Positions 10,292-24,097 of a stretch of DNA of 64,000 nt are shown in pieces (position 1 is the first letter of the stretch; each line of letters begins with the position of its first letter). The DNA comes from Vigna angularis (Eukaryota > Streptophyta > Magnoliopsida > Fabales > Fabaceae): NCBI RefSeq assembly GCF_016808095.1, contig NC_068978.1, positions 22,932,806 through 22,996,805 on the forward strand, written 5' to 3'. Position numbers and translations under genes: made by a program. The notes beneath the pieces are model-generated. The model was not told the DNA's origin and did no database searches. It was given only the letters and a program-made list of their open reading frames with translations.

Positions 10292-13076
10292 CATGGAAGA
10301 AGGTCCATACGGTGTTCTTTTGGTTTGATGTTGTTAGTTTTGCTCTGCATTTCTTGTGTAAACCACACATGCCCTATGTATTCTCACTATTACTACTATT
10401 ATTATTCTTCTTCTTGATGGTTGGTTGGTTGGTTAAAGCACCCTGCATTTTTCTTTGACACTGAGTAGCATGCTTCTTCAGTTTAGTTTACTCTTAATAA
10501 CCGGAGTTTTCAGTGTTTCTGCTTCTGCTCTATGCTGCTGGAGTTAGTGAATAGTGACCTAAAACTCTTCCTTCACACATCTTGTTCACTTTCTTTAATA
10601 TGCCAGAAAATAAACGAGACATGTGGCTAGATTCATGGCACCACTCAAAATATGCTTTGTCTTTGGACCTGATATGGTTTCTTTTTCTGTCTTTATGCTG
10701 CAAAAGCAATACTGATTGGCGTAGGATCGGAAGGGTTATAATTTGGGAGCATTTTAACCTGAATTTTGGCATGTTTTATATTCCTGCAAAAGGGGTTACA
10801 GGGTGGGCTCATGCCACCTGCAATTGCTCTTTGTCATGAGTTGTAGTTTTGAGTACAAAGATAACTGGTCGATCCTTTTTCCCTTTGGCATCAATTAATC
10901 ACACTTTATTACATGTGACTTATCACAGACCATGGTCCCCATAAAACATCCATCAACATATCTATGTCCACAAAGGAAATGTTAGAGCTTTGAAAAAAAA
11001 TTTAGTGAAGAGATATAACTACTGAGTTAAAGGTGTGATCTTAACATATTTTTTGGCGTTTCTGCATTAAGGGTACAGGGCATTATGTGAAGTTACAACA
11101 TTTTTACTGGTTTGGAAAGAGAGCAGAATGTAATTGTGGTGATGGAGCTTGAGATTAAGACAGTTGCATTTGGGTTTACCGAGACAATGAACAGTGTGTG
11201 GACATAAGGAGGGTGTTAACAGGAACAAGACATGAGTAAAAGAATATATAGGGATAAGAGTGCAGAAAGCTGACCCTTCATGTTTGTAAAAGAAGAACAA
11301 TTTTGCAGATTCTGTGTTGGAGCTACTGATTGACTTGAAACTGGAGGAATATTAATGCTACTGGTATGTCAGGTCAACGTCAACTGAAACTTGATAGTGC
11401 AATAAAGGGTTATTTTTCAGTGTAGAAATATAAGAAAGTATGGCAGGTGCTTGCCTCTTTGCTTCTTCTATTCACAAACTATTGTAATTAACTCTTCTAT
11501 GTAATATTTACCGTGCTTCGGCTGTTAATCTGGAATCAGTTCCTAAAATGCTTGGTAATCGATATTGTAACATGACTGCATTATTTTAACATGAATGCAA
11601 TGAGTGTCGTAAAAAAAGTTTGAACTAAACTAATTTTAAAGTGAAGTGATTTAACTTTGGATATTTTTATATTGAAAGTTTCTTGCTAACAGCAAAATTT
11701 TCAACTTAAAAGGTTGTTTTTTTTTATGAATTATAGTTTAATTGTACATTGGTCTAAGTGGTGCATCAAACACTTCTCACTAGACTAATAAAAAATAAAA
11801 TAACGAAAACTTACATATAACTTTTGTATGGTAGATGGTGGTCTAAAGTAGAGGTAAATGAGAGAAAGAGAATATTTTATGGCAAGCACAGTTGAGATTG
11901 TTTGGGAATTTAGAAATGTTTGGTTGCATTAGAATAATATTTGTTGGGAGAAAATTTCTTGTGTGGGCATGCAGATATTGAAGGAAGCAGATTTTGGATG
12001 CCCCTAAGGAGTTTTCTAAGAGAATTGCCGACCTTCGAGAACTACAGGGAAAGCCAAATGATGCAGAATATATGGGTCGGTCCCTTCTAACACAAACAAT
12101 TGCCTATGTGAGATTTTGTCGGTCCAACCTCATAATTTATTGTCTCTTTTATCATTATTTATGTTAATCTTCACATATCATACACTATTTTAGCTTCTAA
12201 TTATTTATAATTAGATCTGTTTCGATGAGTTTCTTCATAAATTAAACTAGTTTCTACACAAGTTACAATTAACAATTCAGATAATAAATTTCTCTTAATA
12301 ATGTGTATAAGAGAAAATTTGTAGATATTTTAATATTTCTTAACATGTGAACAAATTCATGTGTGATTGCAAATCTTATACTTTGATTGATTTATAAATT
12401 TTGAATCCGGTTTTCAAGATTAAAATTATTGTTGTCGGGGAGTTTAATCCAAATTGATTTTTTTTTTAAATAGTAATCATTGAATTGTATTATCCTTAAA
12501 GAAGAACATTGTGCTTTGTTTAGAGACTACATGTATCTGTTTATATAGTATTTAAATATGACACATTAATTAAGTTGAAATGATCTTTATCTACCATGTG
12601 TTGATGATAAATATAAACAAACTTATTCTTGGCTAAGATTTATTACAATTTGACATTTTAATTATTTTAATTAATGGAAAAAAACTATGAAAGAATAATC
12701 ATATTTTTTTATACTTATGTTTTATCTAGATAACTGAAAAGTGAAAGACAGTTTAGTAGATCTATAAGCATACAAACATATTTTTACTTATATGATACCG
12801 AATCAAAGTATTTTTTTTTTATATATTTAGAATCAAAGTATTACTTATACAAAGGAGTAATTATCAGAAACTGGTCACGAGTTTTTTAGATATTGTAAAA
12901 GAAAAATGTTTCAATACATAAATTAGTGGCTTTATTAACCATGTAATTATTTTCTTAAGAAAAAAAAAGAAATTAGAATTTTCGTTAAAAATATTTTTCA
13001 ACCCTGAATTTCTGGAAAACGTGATTGAGCCAATTTATTAGAATTTGTTTTCTCAAGTAAAACAACATTTATTTTA
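10292..13076. other. Intergenic; one exon-like open stretch
   Basis: This is the 3' flank of the OCTOPUS-like gene followed by AT-rich DNA. Near 11984-12110 a less AT-rich open stretch reads KQILDAPKEFSKRIADLREL and continues for about 20 codons to a possible donor (TAT|GTGAGA). It may be an exon relic. I recognise no family. Nothing else is supported. Confidence 0.35.
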
Positions 13077-13908
13077 GGCTTAATTATAAACTTGGTTTCT
13101 ATATTATTTCAGTTGGTTGAAAGAGAGCAATATGTTGTAATTAAAAACTAAATTAATAATTAATTTTAATTACATCTTATATACACATATTAAAAATATT
13201 TTTTTTATATTTTATATATAAGATCACTCTATCTAACCATTCAAATTATATTTTTGTATATTTTTATATAAAAAAAATCTTTATTTAAACATATATTTTT
13301 TAAAGATTAAAAACGTAAATATAAAGTGACACTTTGCCTATTAAAAACATTTGTCACATTAAACATTTAAAAATTACATGTCACTTTACTTTTATATTTT
13401 TAATATGTTTAAAAAATTATAAGTTTTAATCAGAATTTTTATGTAAAAATTAAATTAATTTGAATATTTAGATAGAGTGATTATATGTATAAATTTAAAA
13501 AAATATTTTAATATATATGTTATAATTAAGTTTAATTATTATTATTTTTAATTAAAGAAGGACCTAATTACTTATTTTTTAAAAAAATAAAAAATAAATT
13601 AAATCAAAATTGTAAATACAACTTTTAATTTGAATTAAAATTATAAATAAGAGAACTAAATTAAAAACAAATTATATCATGAGATAGCTAATCATTATTT
13701 AATATGATAGTTTTTTTAAAAAAAATTAAAAATATTAACAATTTCACCTATTAATACGTAACATGAACAGTACGAGTAATGTCAATCTAATTTAAATGAC
13801 TAAATTGAAACATTTTAAAAATAAAATTGCTAAATTGAAAAAATAAAATAAAAAGGCAAAATTGAAGCAACCTGAAAAGAATATGGAGATCAAATCTATA
13901 ATTAAGTC
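13077..13908. mobile_element. Large fold-back MITE (Mutator-like), 832 bp
   Basis: It starts GGCTTAATTATAAACTTGG and ends ...CAAATCTATAATTAAGTC, inverted repeats of each other. The arms extend inward (TAAGATCACTCTATCTAA against the complement of TTTAGATAGAGTGATTATA) to a centre near 13330-13360. Flanks are TTTATTTTA (13068-13076) and TTTCTTTTA (13909-13917), a 9-bp duplication with one mismatch. There is no ORF. Confidence 0.75.
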
Positions 13909-13917
13909 TTTCTTTTA

Positions 13918-14855
13918 AAATGATTTAGTACTTTTGTTTAAATATTTTAATAATGGAAATAATATCATAAAAATAAATCGCATTTCCTATTATTAATTAG
14001 AGAAGTTAAAGTTTAAATTAATATCACTTTTGTAATCATCGCAAAACGAAAAATAACTTCTTCTTTACATATTTAAAGGTATATAACTTCTTTTTTTTCA
14101 TTCAAGTAGCTTGTAATTTATTATTACCCTTCAAATTTTACCTTTCAGTTATCAGTTTTTACCTACGCAGTCTCAAAAAGTGAAAATTATTATAAACCCA
14201 TTAAACATTGCATTCCCACGAAGTAATTTTTCTTCTCATTAACTTGAAAAGCTGTTCGTAGATTTGTCATTATATTGATACCTGATTATGTTCAATCATG
14301 ATGCCTTGATGCATGTATATGGGAAAAGATTTTGGTTATTATTTTTTAAAACATATTATATTAAAAGGTAATAGTAAAGAAGTCCATTTTAAATTTAATT
14401 TAACTTTCAATTAATTTGTAAGATTAAATTAATTTGTAAAATTACAGTTATCTTCATCTATATATTAAGAGTTCTTATGATAAATTCAACAAATATTTTG
14501 TCATGAGTTCTAACTTATAATTTTAATATAATATCATATAAATAAGTAAGTTTAATTTAATTTTATAAAATTTACTTATAAATTGAAGGATGTGTTAATT
14601 TATTTATTATAAATTTATCTATGACATTTTCATCAATAATGCAATTTAAAACTAATTAATCACATATAGTTAACTTAGTAAGGGATGGTGAATCTTTAAA
14701 AACTATTTTGTGACTATCAAAATAACATAATTAAAAGATTAAATATATAAAATATATTAAAATTTTAAAAAATAAATTTTATTTAAATATTATTTTATGT
14801 ACGTGAAAAAAATGAGAAGTCAAAATCTCTCTCAGCAAACCATGTAAGAAAGGGT
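13918..14855. other. AT-rich intergenic
   Basis: No gene is seen. The segment near 14480-14630 resembles degenerate copies of the short LTR repeat annotated at 14856 and 41215. Confidence 0.4.
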
Positions 14856-14995
14856 GTGTTAAAAATTTTACATCGACTAAAAATAAAATAGATTTACAAT
14901 ATATTTGTAGGTATAAATCTTATTTTACAAATCAATTTATCTATTTTGTAGAACTAAGTTGAATGATTTTAACACTATGTTAAGATAATAAAATT
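14856..14995 (+). repeat. Degenerate TRIM-like LTR copy
   Basis: The stretch 'tgttaaaaattttacatcgactaaaa...aggtataaatcttattttacaa' aligns block by block with the short LTR at 41215-41333 (TGTTGGAAGTTCCACATCGAC...). The sequence is heavily mutated. Confidence 0.5.
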
Positions 14996-17394
14996 TATAA
15001 AATCAACTCAATAAAAAACTATTTACTCCGTTTTAATTATTTTTTTTTTCTAAATTTTCAATATATTTTCTCTAGAAACACAAACTTGGTTAGATTAAAG
15101 AAGAGTTTAATTTATTTGTATGTGATGAATAACTCCAAAAAAAAACACTTTAAAGTGTGTTTTATGAAGCTGAAATCCCATCATGTAGACATAAATAAGA
15201 AATTAATGATTGTGGTTGAATAAGTAAGATGAGTGTAGATGTCCCACAAGGATATTGAAGGAATAAAATCCATGGCCATTTCAATTACCAAGTCTTATAT
15301 TTGGTGCTTTCTCTCATTTCAATACAATTTGTAAAGCTCTATTATCAACAGAAGTCAAAAAAGTGAGAGGGAAAACATCTCTACATCTTGCTCCAATCAA
15401 AGTTCGGTGATAAAGAAAGTAAAATACGGTGGAAAAATAAAATAAAATAAAGGAGTGTTGTGGGGTAGTGTGAGAAAAACATTTGAAAGAAAAAAGGGTC
15501 ATGACATTGATGGCATGTCTAATTTGACTAAGTTGGAAGAAAACTGTTGTGGTTTTACACTTGTCTCTCTAATGCCATAACTTATTCACACGGATGAATA
15601 CCTTCATTGATATACTCTTGCTACATCACTAAAATATATTATGTAATTGACAAGAGTGATAAATAAATATTATGAAAGAAAATTGATGTTATTCTTTAAA
15701 ATAGAAATTACTCATCGACATAAAAGTTGAAATTGAAAGTTAGTAAGATATTTATTTATCTTTTGCAAATTGCAACAAGTGAACTTTCAACAAAATAATA
15801 ATTGCATAGTCAAATGATAAAATACTGTATTCATATATAAAAGATTTGAATGTAACTTTTTTTTTCTTACAAACATATAATGCAAAAACACTTTGACAAA
15901 CACTCCAAATGCTATAAATCTTCAATTTCAAGAATACTTATCCTCTCTTAGCTAAACAATGGATTGAATATGTAAAAAACATTCTGACATTCAAGTTAGC
16001 CAAGTGTGTCAAACGATAATTAATGTTGTAATAATGAACGTAATTAAAATACCTCATAAAATGTGTTATTTATACTTAATAGTCATGGATCATTACTTGG
16101 ATGGGTCTAAGTCATGTGGTCAATTACATGCTAATCTTGACTTATCATAATTAATTGTGGATATGCTAGTTTAACTTAGATTTATGTGACTAATAATGTA
16201 ATTGGTATGTTCAGAAGATATCAACCTTTCTACTTGAAAAGAATTTTTTTCTCAAACTCGTACCACTTAAAGATTCCTTATCAACCAGTATCAACATCAA
16301 TAAGCCGAGGGTCGCGTATCGATCTCATTAATATCAAAATATAAGCTGAAGACCAACATCCTCACAAATATAAGGAGTATCGGTATCTGGTGACAGAACT
16401 TTCCATAAGTCTTAAACATGTACCATGTTAAGCTTGGTAGCTAGTATACTGACCATGATAGTGTAAACTTGGCCATGACAGTATAAAACTTGGACCTAGT
16501 TGAATACATGTCACCCTATTAGGTCAACATGTACCCATCACACACTTACTCCACCAGAATGATATGCAAACCACGTCTTTTTGAATCTTATAATGTTCCA
16601 TTGAGGAGGGAACTTAATGAACATGAAGAATATGAGCACAATTGAAGAATAACTTGGAAATTTAAATAAATTGTAATTTTATTTTAATTTTACATAATGT
16701 TAAATCCACTAGGCGAGTCAGTTTGTATTCGTTGAGCAAGCTGGCCTTGCTAAGTGAAAGACTACGTCTATAATTTTTCTTTTCTTTTATTTTTATGTGT
16801 ATTTTAAGGCTCGGTAAAAATAAGGGTTTTAGGAATAAAGTTTTGTTAAAACTTGAGTATGTTTCCTTTTAAGAGTTGATGTGTCTAATAAGGTGTTGTA
16901 TGTGTATATATTTGTTAAAACATAATTATGTTATTTTAATAAAGTACAACACATGTCTTTGTATGGTTGTTTTGATTGTGATTTTTGTGTGTGTTAATAC
17001 CAATGATGTGTGTTGGTTTATTGGTGGAGATGTTTGTTAGGAATGGATGGTTCAAATTATAGGGAGAAGAGTTTAAGAGAAACTTAGATTTTTAATTGTA
17101 TGTTTGGCCCAAGGGAAAAAAAGGTATTTTTACCTTTATTAATTGATGCATAAATTATACAAGGGGATGTAGGAAGTAAAAGCATCCAAATTAAATTAAA
17201 TAAAATAAAAAGATAGAGAGCTGAACGTGGAATAGAGAAAAAATAGAGATTTAGATAGATTTGGATTTAAAAATATATTATTATAAGTAAGGGAATATTA
17301 GAGATAGAGTGAATTGTTTATAAAATCTAAGATATAGGGAGAGAATGGTGGCCTTTGTTAGAAAACCTAAAAACTCTACATCAAAAGAGATAAA
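14996..17394. other. AT-rich intergenic
   Basis: No coding region is supported. The ORF at 15314-15502 shows no family features. Near 16240-16560 the base composition is less AT-rich, with GATCGAT/CCGA-type words that may be old LTR sequence, but I cannot delimit it. Confidence 0.4.
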
Positions 17395-17447
17395 CAGAGA
17401 GAGAGGGAGAGAGAGGGAGAGAGAGAGAGGGAGAGAGAGAGAGAGAT
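17395..17447. repeat. (GA)n microsatellite
   Basis: An imperfect run of GAGAGA/GAGAGG of about 50 bp. It lies exactly where the decayed gypsy gag stops being recognisable. Confidence 0.9.
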
Positions 17448-18000
17448 TAAATTCCAAAGGGATTCCTAATCCTTCTCCTTTTAAAGTCATCAGAAACACC
17501 TTACACCAGATAGCATCGTTGGACATATAAAATTCTATGTGTATCACGAACATAGTAATATGCTCGTATGGGTCTATCGACCTATCATACAATGAAAGGG
17601 TGCATTCTGGTCATATTCATGATTGTCATGGCGGATGGATCATAATCTTTATCGGCCTCATCACACCCTCCTTGGACCATCCATTCTTGTTCTGCATGGG
17701 GTTTCTTGATTGGCCCAGGTTGAGTTAAAGTTGATGGTGTGGGGTCTTTGTTATTTATGTGTTGTCTTATTGATGCATTTTCTTCGGGCAGAGCTTATAG
17801 CTCCCTACGTTCCTCTTCGTGCCTTTTCTTCATCTCTTCCATATCCCTACTAATTCGATTAATCATCTCTATTGGGTCCACATGCTACTTTTTGGACGCT
17901 TCTGCTAAAACTACATTGCTCGCCATGTTTTTGGTATTCACCATATGGGTGTTGTTGTGTTCACTCGACACCACAATGGTCACCAAAATTTTCTTGTAGG
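17448..18000 (-). pseudogene. Decayed Ty3/gypsy gag
   Basis: Read on the minus strand, 17450-17592 gives YDRSIDPYEHITMFVIHIEF followed by SNDAIWCKVFLMTLKGEGLG. These match the usual gypsy gag blocks D(G)xxDPxEHIxxF and KxFxxTLKGxA. Upstream (17600-17930) come MTIMNMTRMHPFI and a coiled coil (EEMKKRHEEERREL) interrupted by stops. It runs from an LTR/primer-site region near 18000 to the GA microsatellite. It is dead: the rest of gag and all of pol are missing. Confidence 0.65.
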
Positions 18001-18600
18001 GTAGAGAATACATTAACACTTGTTTTGTTCTTCTTGTCTCATTTGTCATCACTTATATCTTTCTTGGGTCTTCCTCTTCTGCCATTCAGTACGTCCAATC
18101 GATTACTTGTCAAAGACACCCTGACACTAAAGTTAGTGTTTGATTAAAGCAGGATACAATAAATACAATATGTTCAAAAGTATTCAATGCTTTATCTACA
18201 CATCATATTTATAAGCCTTTGGATGTACTTTTACCTTAATGGCCATCTAATAACGATTCAATTACCTTTTAATCCTTAGCATAATAATTCCATAATTAAA
18301 TGTCATGTTTGTCTCTCTATATAACCAAGCGGGCTTACCGACTGGTCATGAGATTTAAAGCCAACCGATATAGATGTTCTCGATCAGTGTCATTCTCTTC
18401 CTATTTCATGCAATACGTACAAGTACTAATTTCAATATAAGATCAATTGCAACGAAAGAAATAACATTCTTAAATTTCATAATTAAGGTTCACACTAATT
18501 TCATTAAAGAAATCATAAATTACATAATTAGGATTCATACTAATTTCATAAAAGAATCCCTAAATTCAATTCTAGAAAATTACTAGATCTTAATATTTAC
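18001..18600 (-). repeat. Probable gypsy 5' LTR/leader (minus)
   Basis: Read in reverse complement, the segment ending at about 18000 contains ACTTTAGTGTCAGGGTGTCT. This parallels CTTGAGTGTCGGAGTGTTTG at the same place in the LTR at 62111-62662. An AATTTTGGTGACCATTGTGG leader then precedes the gag relic. The outer boundary is approximate. Confidence 0.5.
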
Positions 18601-20143
18601 ATTCTCACACCCTCACATAAATCATAATAGGGAGACACTAACCCTTGATTTATGAGAGATTCAATAATAGTAATAATAAGTTCTTTAATTTTTTTGTTCT
18701 ACAACCCTCTTTTTCAATCTATCTCTTCGCTTTCTTTTCTCATCTCACTCTTTCGTGATGGTTAATAGTGAACAAACTTATGGTCAGAGACATAACCTTT
18801 ATTCCTTTTTTATTAACCAACGTATTAATTTGTTATATTCTATATGAGTCATATAATTGACTTGTTAATTAATTCTAACATCTTTCCTTGAATACAACAA
18901 AGTTTGAAATTTCTAACTGAGTTATAAGGTTTACTTAATAATAAAGTTGAAAGGAAGAATGAGAAAAAAAGTTGGGAGTGCAACTCCCTACGCTATCAAA
19001 ATACTAAAAAGTAATATTTACCAATAAAAAAAATCACTTTCTAACTCAACTAGAACTCCAACAGTTTGGAAATCCTATTCTTTACATTTAGAATGAAAGG
19101 GCACATGGAACACTTCAAGTAAAGGTTCAGTCAGTTCTCACAATGAACTCTTGTTTATGTATTTCTTTATGATCAATCACTATGCAGTATTAATATATTT
19201 TATTCCACCCGAGGAAGATGCTGGTTTCAGGGGCAGTGGTGCTACGGTGAATGTGGTGAATGAAGAGATGCTGATTTTGAAGAGTTGTATCACGGGTGCA
19301 GAGAGGTGAGGAAGTGTTGGGAGATAAATGGACAAGAGAATGTGCTTTCGGTGTTGGGTTTGTGAGCAAGAAGAATGCTTGGATGTTCTCTGTGATGAGT
19401 GTTCTACAATTATTGGGTGATAATAAAATGGAGTCAAGAGGTGTTGGAATCATGCGAGAAATGTGTAATGGAGAGTACTAGGAGAAGTTGTTTATACAGA
19501 CAATCAACCACACATTGGACAAAAGTTTGAGTTAACATATACAACCTTTACCTTTGTTTTGCATTTCCTAGTTGAGAATACTTCCTCGTTAAGAATACAA
19601 GTGTGAGTCCATATCTTATATTGAATATAGGATATAAATGAAAAAAGTATAACACTATAAGACTGGTTAACTCAATACTTTAAAGTTTTGGATAGAGAAT
19701 GATATCAATTTTTTATATGATTGGACTTATATTTTATTAGTGTTTGTATTTCTCCAATGAACATCTTTCAACCCAACACATGAATCCTCTCCCCCTTTCT
19801 TTAACATATAAAAAGAAAGAATATGACAGACTTAGAAACGCGTTGTGGTTCTAAATATAAATTTGTAACAGTCAGAGATGAATATGCTCCTAAAAGCTAT
19901 GTACATATATTTTTCTGCATCAACACACGATTTAAAGTAATTCTACATTTGTGAAGTATCTCATGACATTTAGTTAACCAAATTCTGGACATTACTGTGT
20001 TGACATCAGCAGTATCTCAGCTGAAGTTGAAGCCAAAAAGCAGGTTGATGCATCAGTCCAAGTTCAAGTATGCATTACCAATTCACAATGTCATCCCCCA
20101 TAAACTTCTTTTCCTCAAATGAAAATGAACTTTGAGTTTTTTC
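18601..20143. other. Intergenic; one exon-like relic
   Basis: At about 19199-19308 (+) an open stretch (IPPEEDAGFRGSGATVNVVN, then NEEMLILKSC...) ends in a perfect-looking donor AG|GTGAGG. I do not recognise it and no neighbouring exon is clear, so it may be a gene fragment. The rest is AT-rich with no feature. Confidence 0.3.
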
Positions 20144-23100
20144 TCAGTCTTTCTTGCTGTCCTTGTTTTGTTCATTGATGAATAAAGAAAACAAGACCAC
20201 AATAATACCTCCAAGAACTGAAACTCTTTTCCAATCAGCACCTGAGGATGAGGCAACAGAATCAACTATTCCAAAAGTCAGCAAGCCAATGAAGAAAAGA
20301 TAAACATTTTTCATGGTTTGGTTGCCACTGTTTTCTTTGTTCACATCTTTGATCTTTTCCACCTCCTCCTTGGGTTTTGCTTTATCAACAAGATCCTTCT
20401 GTCCAAGGTTCTTAAAGAATAGCCCTTCGTTTCGGTCCTTCTGCATTTGGTCCTCGAACTCCACTATTTTCTTTTCACTCTCCTCAATCTCTATTCTGTT
20501 CAGTTCAGTAGATTCCTCGAATGCTAGCATCTCACTCTCTATGTTTGCTGTTATCTGTTAATCACAAATGAATCTTTGCATGGATTTCATTCTAAATCAA
20601 ACTACCTTATTATAATTTTAATTTCTCTTATTTCAATTATGTGGGGTTTGATCTCCTATCAAATATATTTCACTAAATCTTTCAAATCCTCAATTTTATA
20701 TAGAATCTTTACACAATGAACTTCTGACCAAAATATTGGCCAAAGTAAAAAGGAAATCTAAAAATTACCCTCTTAAATCAGTTTGATAAAATATGTTTTT
20801 CTCCCTCAAAACATTTCGACAAATTCACATTAGTTTCTATAAATTGTTAGCTAAAGCCAACATTTCAAATTACTTTACATTAGTTTTTTAGCATCTTATA
20901 AATCCTTAAAATATTCGATTTACAATAGATTCTTTTCTTGTACATTTTAAAGTTTTTTTATAAATTGTTTTTTAATTGAGTACATAGAAAATTTTGACTT
21001 AAGTATTTATAATGTTATCTCTAATATTTCCTATATTTTGGTTAAATTAAAACTTGTCTCTTACTTTTCTATTTCAATTACAAAACCATATATCCCCTAC
21101 TATACAAAGATAATAAAATATAAACATCTTTATTTTTTACTAAAATATCTTCTTTAAATCACAAACCGATAATAAAATAAAATCATCTTGGATATCGATA
21201 TCGTGACCTTGTTTTCTTCATACAATCATTGTTATTTCTTTGTCACTAATCTTGGGATTTAAATCCTCTGATCCAACCTTTTGCTATATACACATTCCAT
21301 CAATAAAATACCAATAAAAAACTTAACTGAATCTCCTTTAACCAAGGTCTGACCAAAGGAGGTTTAGTGAAGTTTTGAGTCAGTCTTTAACCAATGAAGG
21401 ATGTTTCATCCTCCACCTCCAAGGGTTTCATCCTGTTACTCCAAAATTTTTTAAAAAACCTGTAGTGCCCTCCATTAATATATGATTAATTTTTAATATA
21501 AATTTTTTAACCAGATTCTTTGATCCAGGATTCTCAATCTCCATTAATATATCTTGTTTTTATAATTTTAAGATATATAAATTAATTAATAATTAAATAA
21601 TTTTGTTTGTAAATATTTAATATTTATTTTAAATTATTTTAATGAATTAATAATACTTAATACTATCTAAAAAATATTTTAAATTTTTCATATCACTTTT
21701 AAATAAATGTATCAATTTTAAATTAATATTTTTCATAAATTAAATTAAACATTTAGAAATAATATAATAAAACATATTAAACATTTAGAAATAATACTTA
21801 ATACAAAATTACCTAATTAAACATTTAGAAATAATATAATAAAACATTTTAAAATAATCTAATAAACATATTATTTCTTTCGGATTTCTATATCCGATTA
21901 AGTGTTTTTTTATAATATATGCTTTCATTTATGAATATTAAATATACATTTTATTAGTTTTATTTGTTATTAAAATTTTTAATTTTTTAACACAACTCAA
22001 AATAATAAATACAACAAACATACTAATTTTAATATATGATAATAAAGACATAAACGTGTAACAATAATAATCAAAGGATAAATCTGGAATTTGAAAACGT
22101 AGATGAAACCTTGGATGTATAAGGTAAATGTTGGATTAAAAGGAACAAACCAATATTGGGCCGAAACCATTAATAACATCAACTTGGGTCAATCTCATAT
22201 GGCTATAACTATATGGTTGGGGGAGGTAGTTATGTAAGATTAGCAAGGAACAAATAACAACGAATAATAATCGTATGAGAAAAACGTGTCAGGATATCAA
22301 AAGATGTTTTTATTTTATTAAGTGTTTTGTGATTTAGAGGAGATTTTTTGAGCAAAAGACAAAGAGATTTATATTTTATTATCTTTATATTTTAAAGAAT
22401 AAACAATTATATATATAAAATGCTTATAAATAAAAAATTATAACCAAGGCTCAAGGATTTGGATTTTTTTTTTCTGACTTGAAACACTTCTAACTTTGAA
22501 TAAGATTTTTTATCTTTTTCTTTTTCAATTTAAAAATCCAAACTCCTCCCCAAATTAGGAATGTAGGATAAAATTATAAAGAAATTAACCTAAATTTATT
22601 TCCAACTAAGTTTGTTTTGTATTGAGTTGGTAGTATTTTTGGTAATGTTTTATGTACTTTTGTCTACCAAATACTTTTTTATTCAATTGAGGATATTGAA
22701 AAGTTTGACTTGAATATTTAATGTTATCTCTAATATTTTTTATATTTTTTTGTTAAAACTGAACAAAATTAACACATTAAATTGATTCAAAGACAAAATA
22801 ATTTAAAACATAATGCTAAAGGCAAAATATAAATAAATATTATTTTCAAAAGATTAAATCATAATACTAAATATAGATTCTTTAAGAAAATTAATCAATT
22901 ATACACTAAAAGACAAAAATTTTATTTAGATTTTTTTTTATTGAAGCGTTACAACTTTTAAAAAATAAAGTCGTACATAAAAGATAACTGAGTTGTATAA
23001 AAAGTTAAATTATTCATTTTGTCAGTTTATAAATTATTGATCTAATTTTTACATATAAAAATGATTTATATATATATATAATATTTAGTTGTATTTTTAT

Positions 23101-23885
23101 TATTATATCTATAATAATAATTTAATATTATTTATTTATTATAAAATGATTTAATATTTATTTATTTATTTTAATTTAACTTGTTTCATAAATTTAAAAA
23201 TTAATATAAGTTTTTTATTAATTTAACTCGTTTGAAGTATCACATTAAATATTCTTTTAAATCTCAAATAAACATTAAATTAAAAATAAATAAAAATATG
23301 AAATTACTATTATAAATATAGGAATAAAAATATTACTAAATCTATGTTAAAAAATTAAAATAATATATTAAAAAAAAAAACAAATCAAGTCGGGAAACTA
23401 AAGAAATTTACATTATATAACTACAAAAAGTAAATAAACAAAATTAATTTTTCACATTCATTTTAAAACCTAAACTTGGTAAACTTAAACTTAATCTGGA
23501 AATTTGAATCTAATGATGAGGAAGAAGAAGAGAGAAATGAATTAACATTAAGAAGTTGAAGAACACATACTCTGGCACCAGCTTCATCCAACTCTTTGAG
23601 AGCATCTTCTCCGATCTTGTCAAACTCAGCTTTCGCCTCTTCCCCAAACTGCGACAAATACTCTGACCTCTCCTCCAGAAAATCGGTGAGGCGAACCTTT
23701 TCCGTCTGAAGCATGGCGATTCGTGCCAGAAGCTCTTGGCTGTTAGCATCTCCTTCCGCCGAGGAACCCTCGGAATCCGACTCCTGCGACTTGCAAACGC
23801 ACCAAACGGAACCTCTCACGGTGTGGAGCGGCGCGTGGTGGAACGCGTGCAAGGAAGCGTGAACAATGGGCTTGAGGGCAATCAT
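20144..23885 (-). CDS. Probable plastid coiled-coil membrane protein, 241 aa, two exons
   Basis: Exon 1 is 23885-23571 (105 codons) and exon 2 is 20554-20144 (136 codons plus stop). The 3016-nt intron is phase 0, with donor AGA|GTATGT and acceptor AACAG|ATA, joining ...DEAGAR to ITANIESEMLAFEES. The first 40 residues are rich in Ala/His/Ser/Arg, lack acidic residues and look like a chloroplast transit peptide (inference). Residues about 45-175 are a charged coiled coil with heptad-like Glu/Leu/Ile (LLARIAMLQTEKVRLTDFLE). Two hydrophobic segments follow (VYLFFIGLLTFGIVDSVA and VSVLGGIIVVLFSLFI), then a short Lys-rich tail. It resembles conserved plant proteins of unknown function. I cannot name it. 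Confidence 0.75.
20555..23570 (-). other. 3.0-kb intron of the coiled-coil gene
   Basis: Very AT-rich. At 21775-21850 the word 'aaacatttagaaataatataataaaacat' recurs as a short local tandem duplication. No gene is seen inside. Confidence 0.6.
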
Positions 23886-24097
23886 TTTTTCATACCTGTG
23901 TGAGTGAGTTTAGTGGTTTCCAAATGGAAGAGTTTGCGTTATCTTTTAAGGGAATAATAGAGAGATAAGGATGGTGTTAGTAGCTGGGAATAGGCAGATG
24001 CTTCGTGTGTGTACTTTTCTCGGTTTTGTCTTTCGTTTTTCGGTGAGGTTTGGATAAGGGATGAGTGTTTTTGTTTCAATGGGTCACTTTTATTTTA

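Noticed and set aside
17281..17592. 103-aa minus-strand ORF as an independent gene
   Set aside because: Its first half is gypsy gag and its second half is translated GA microsatellite.
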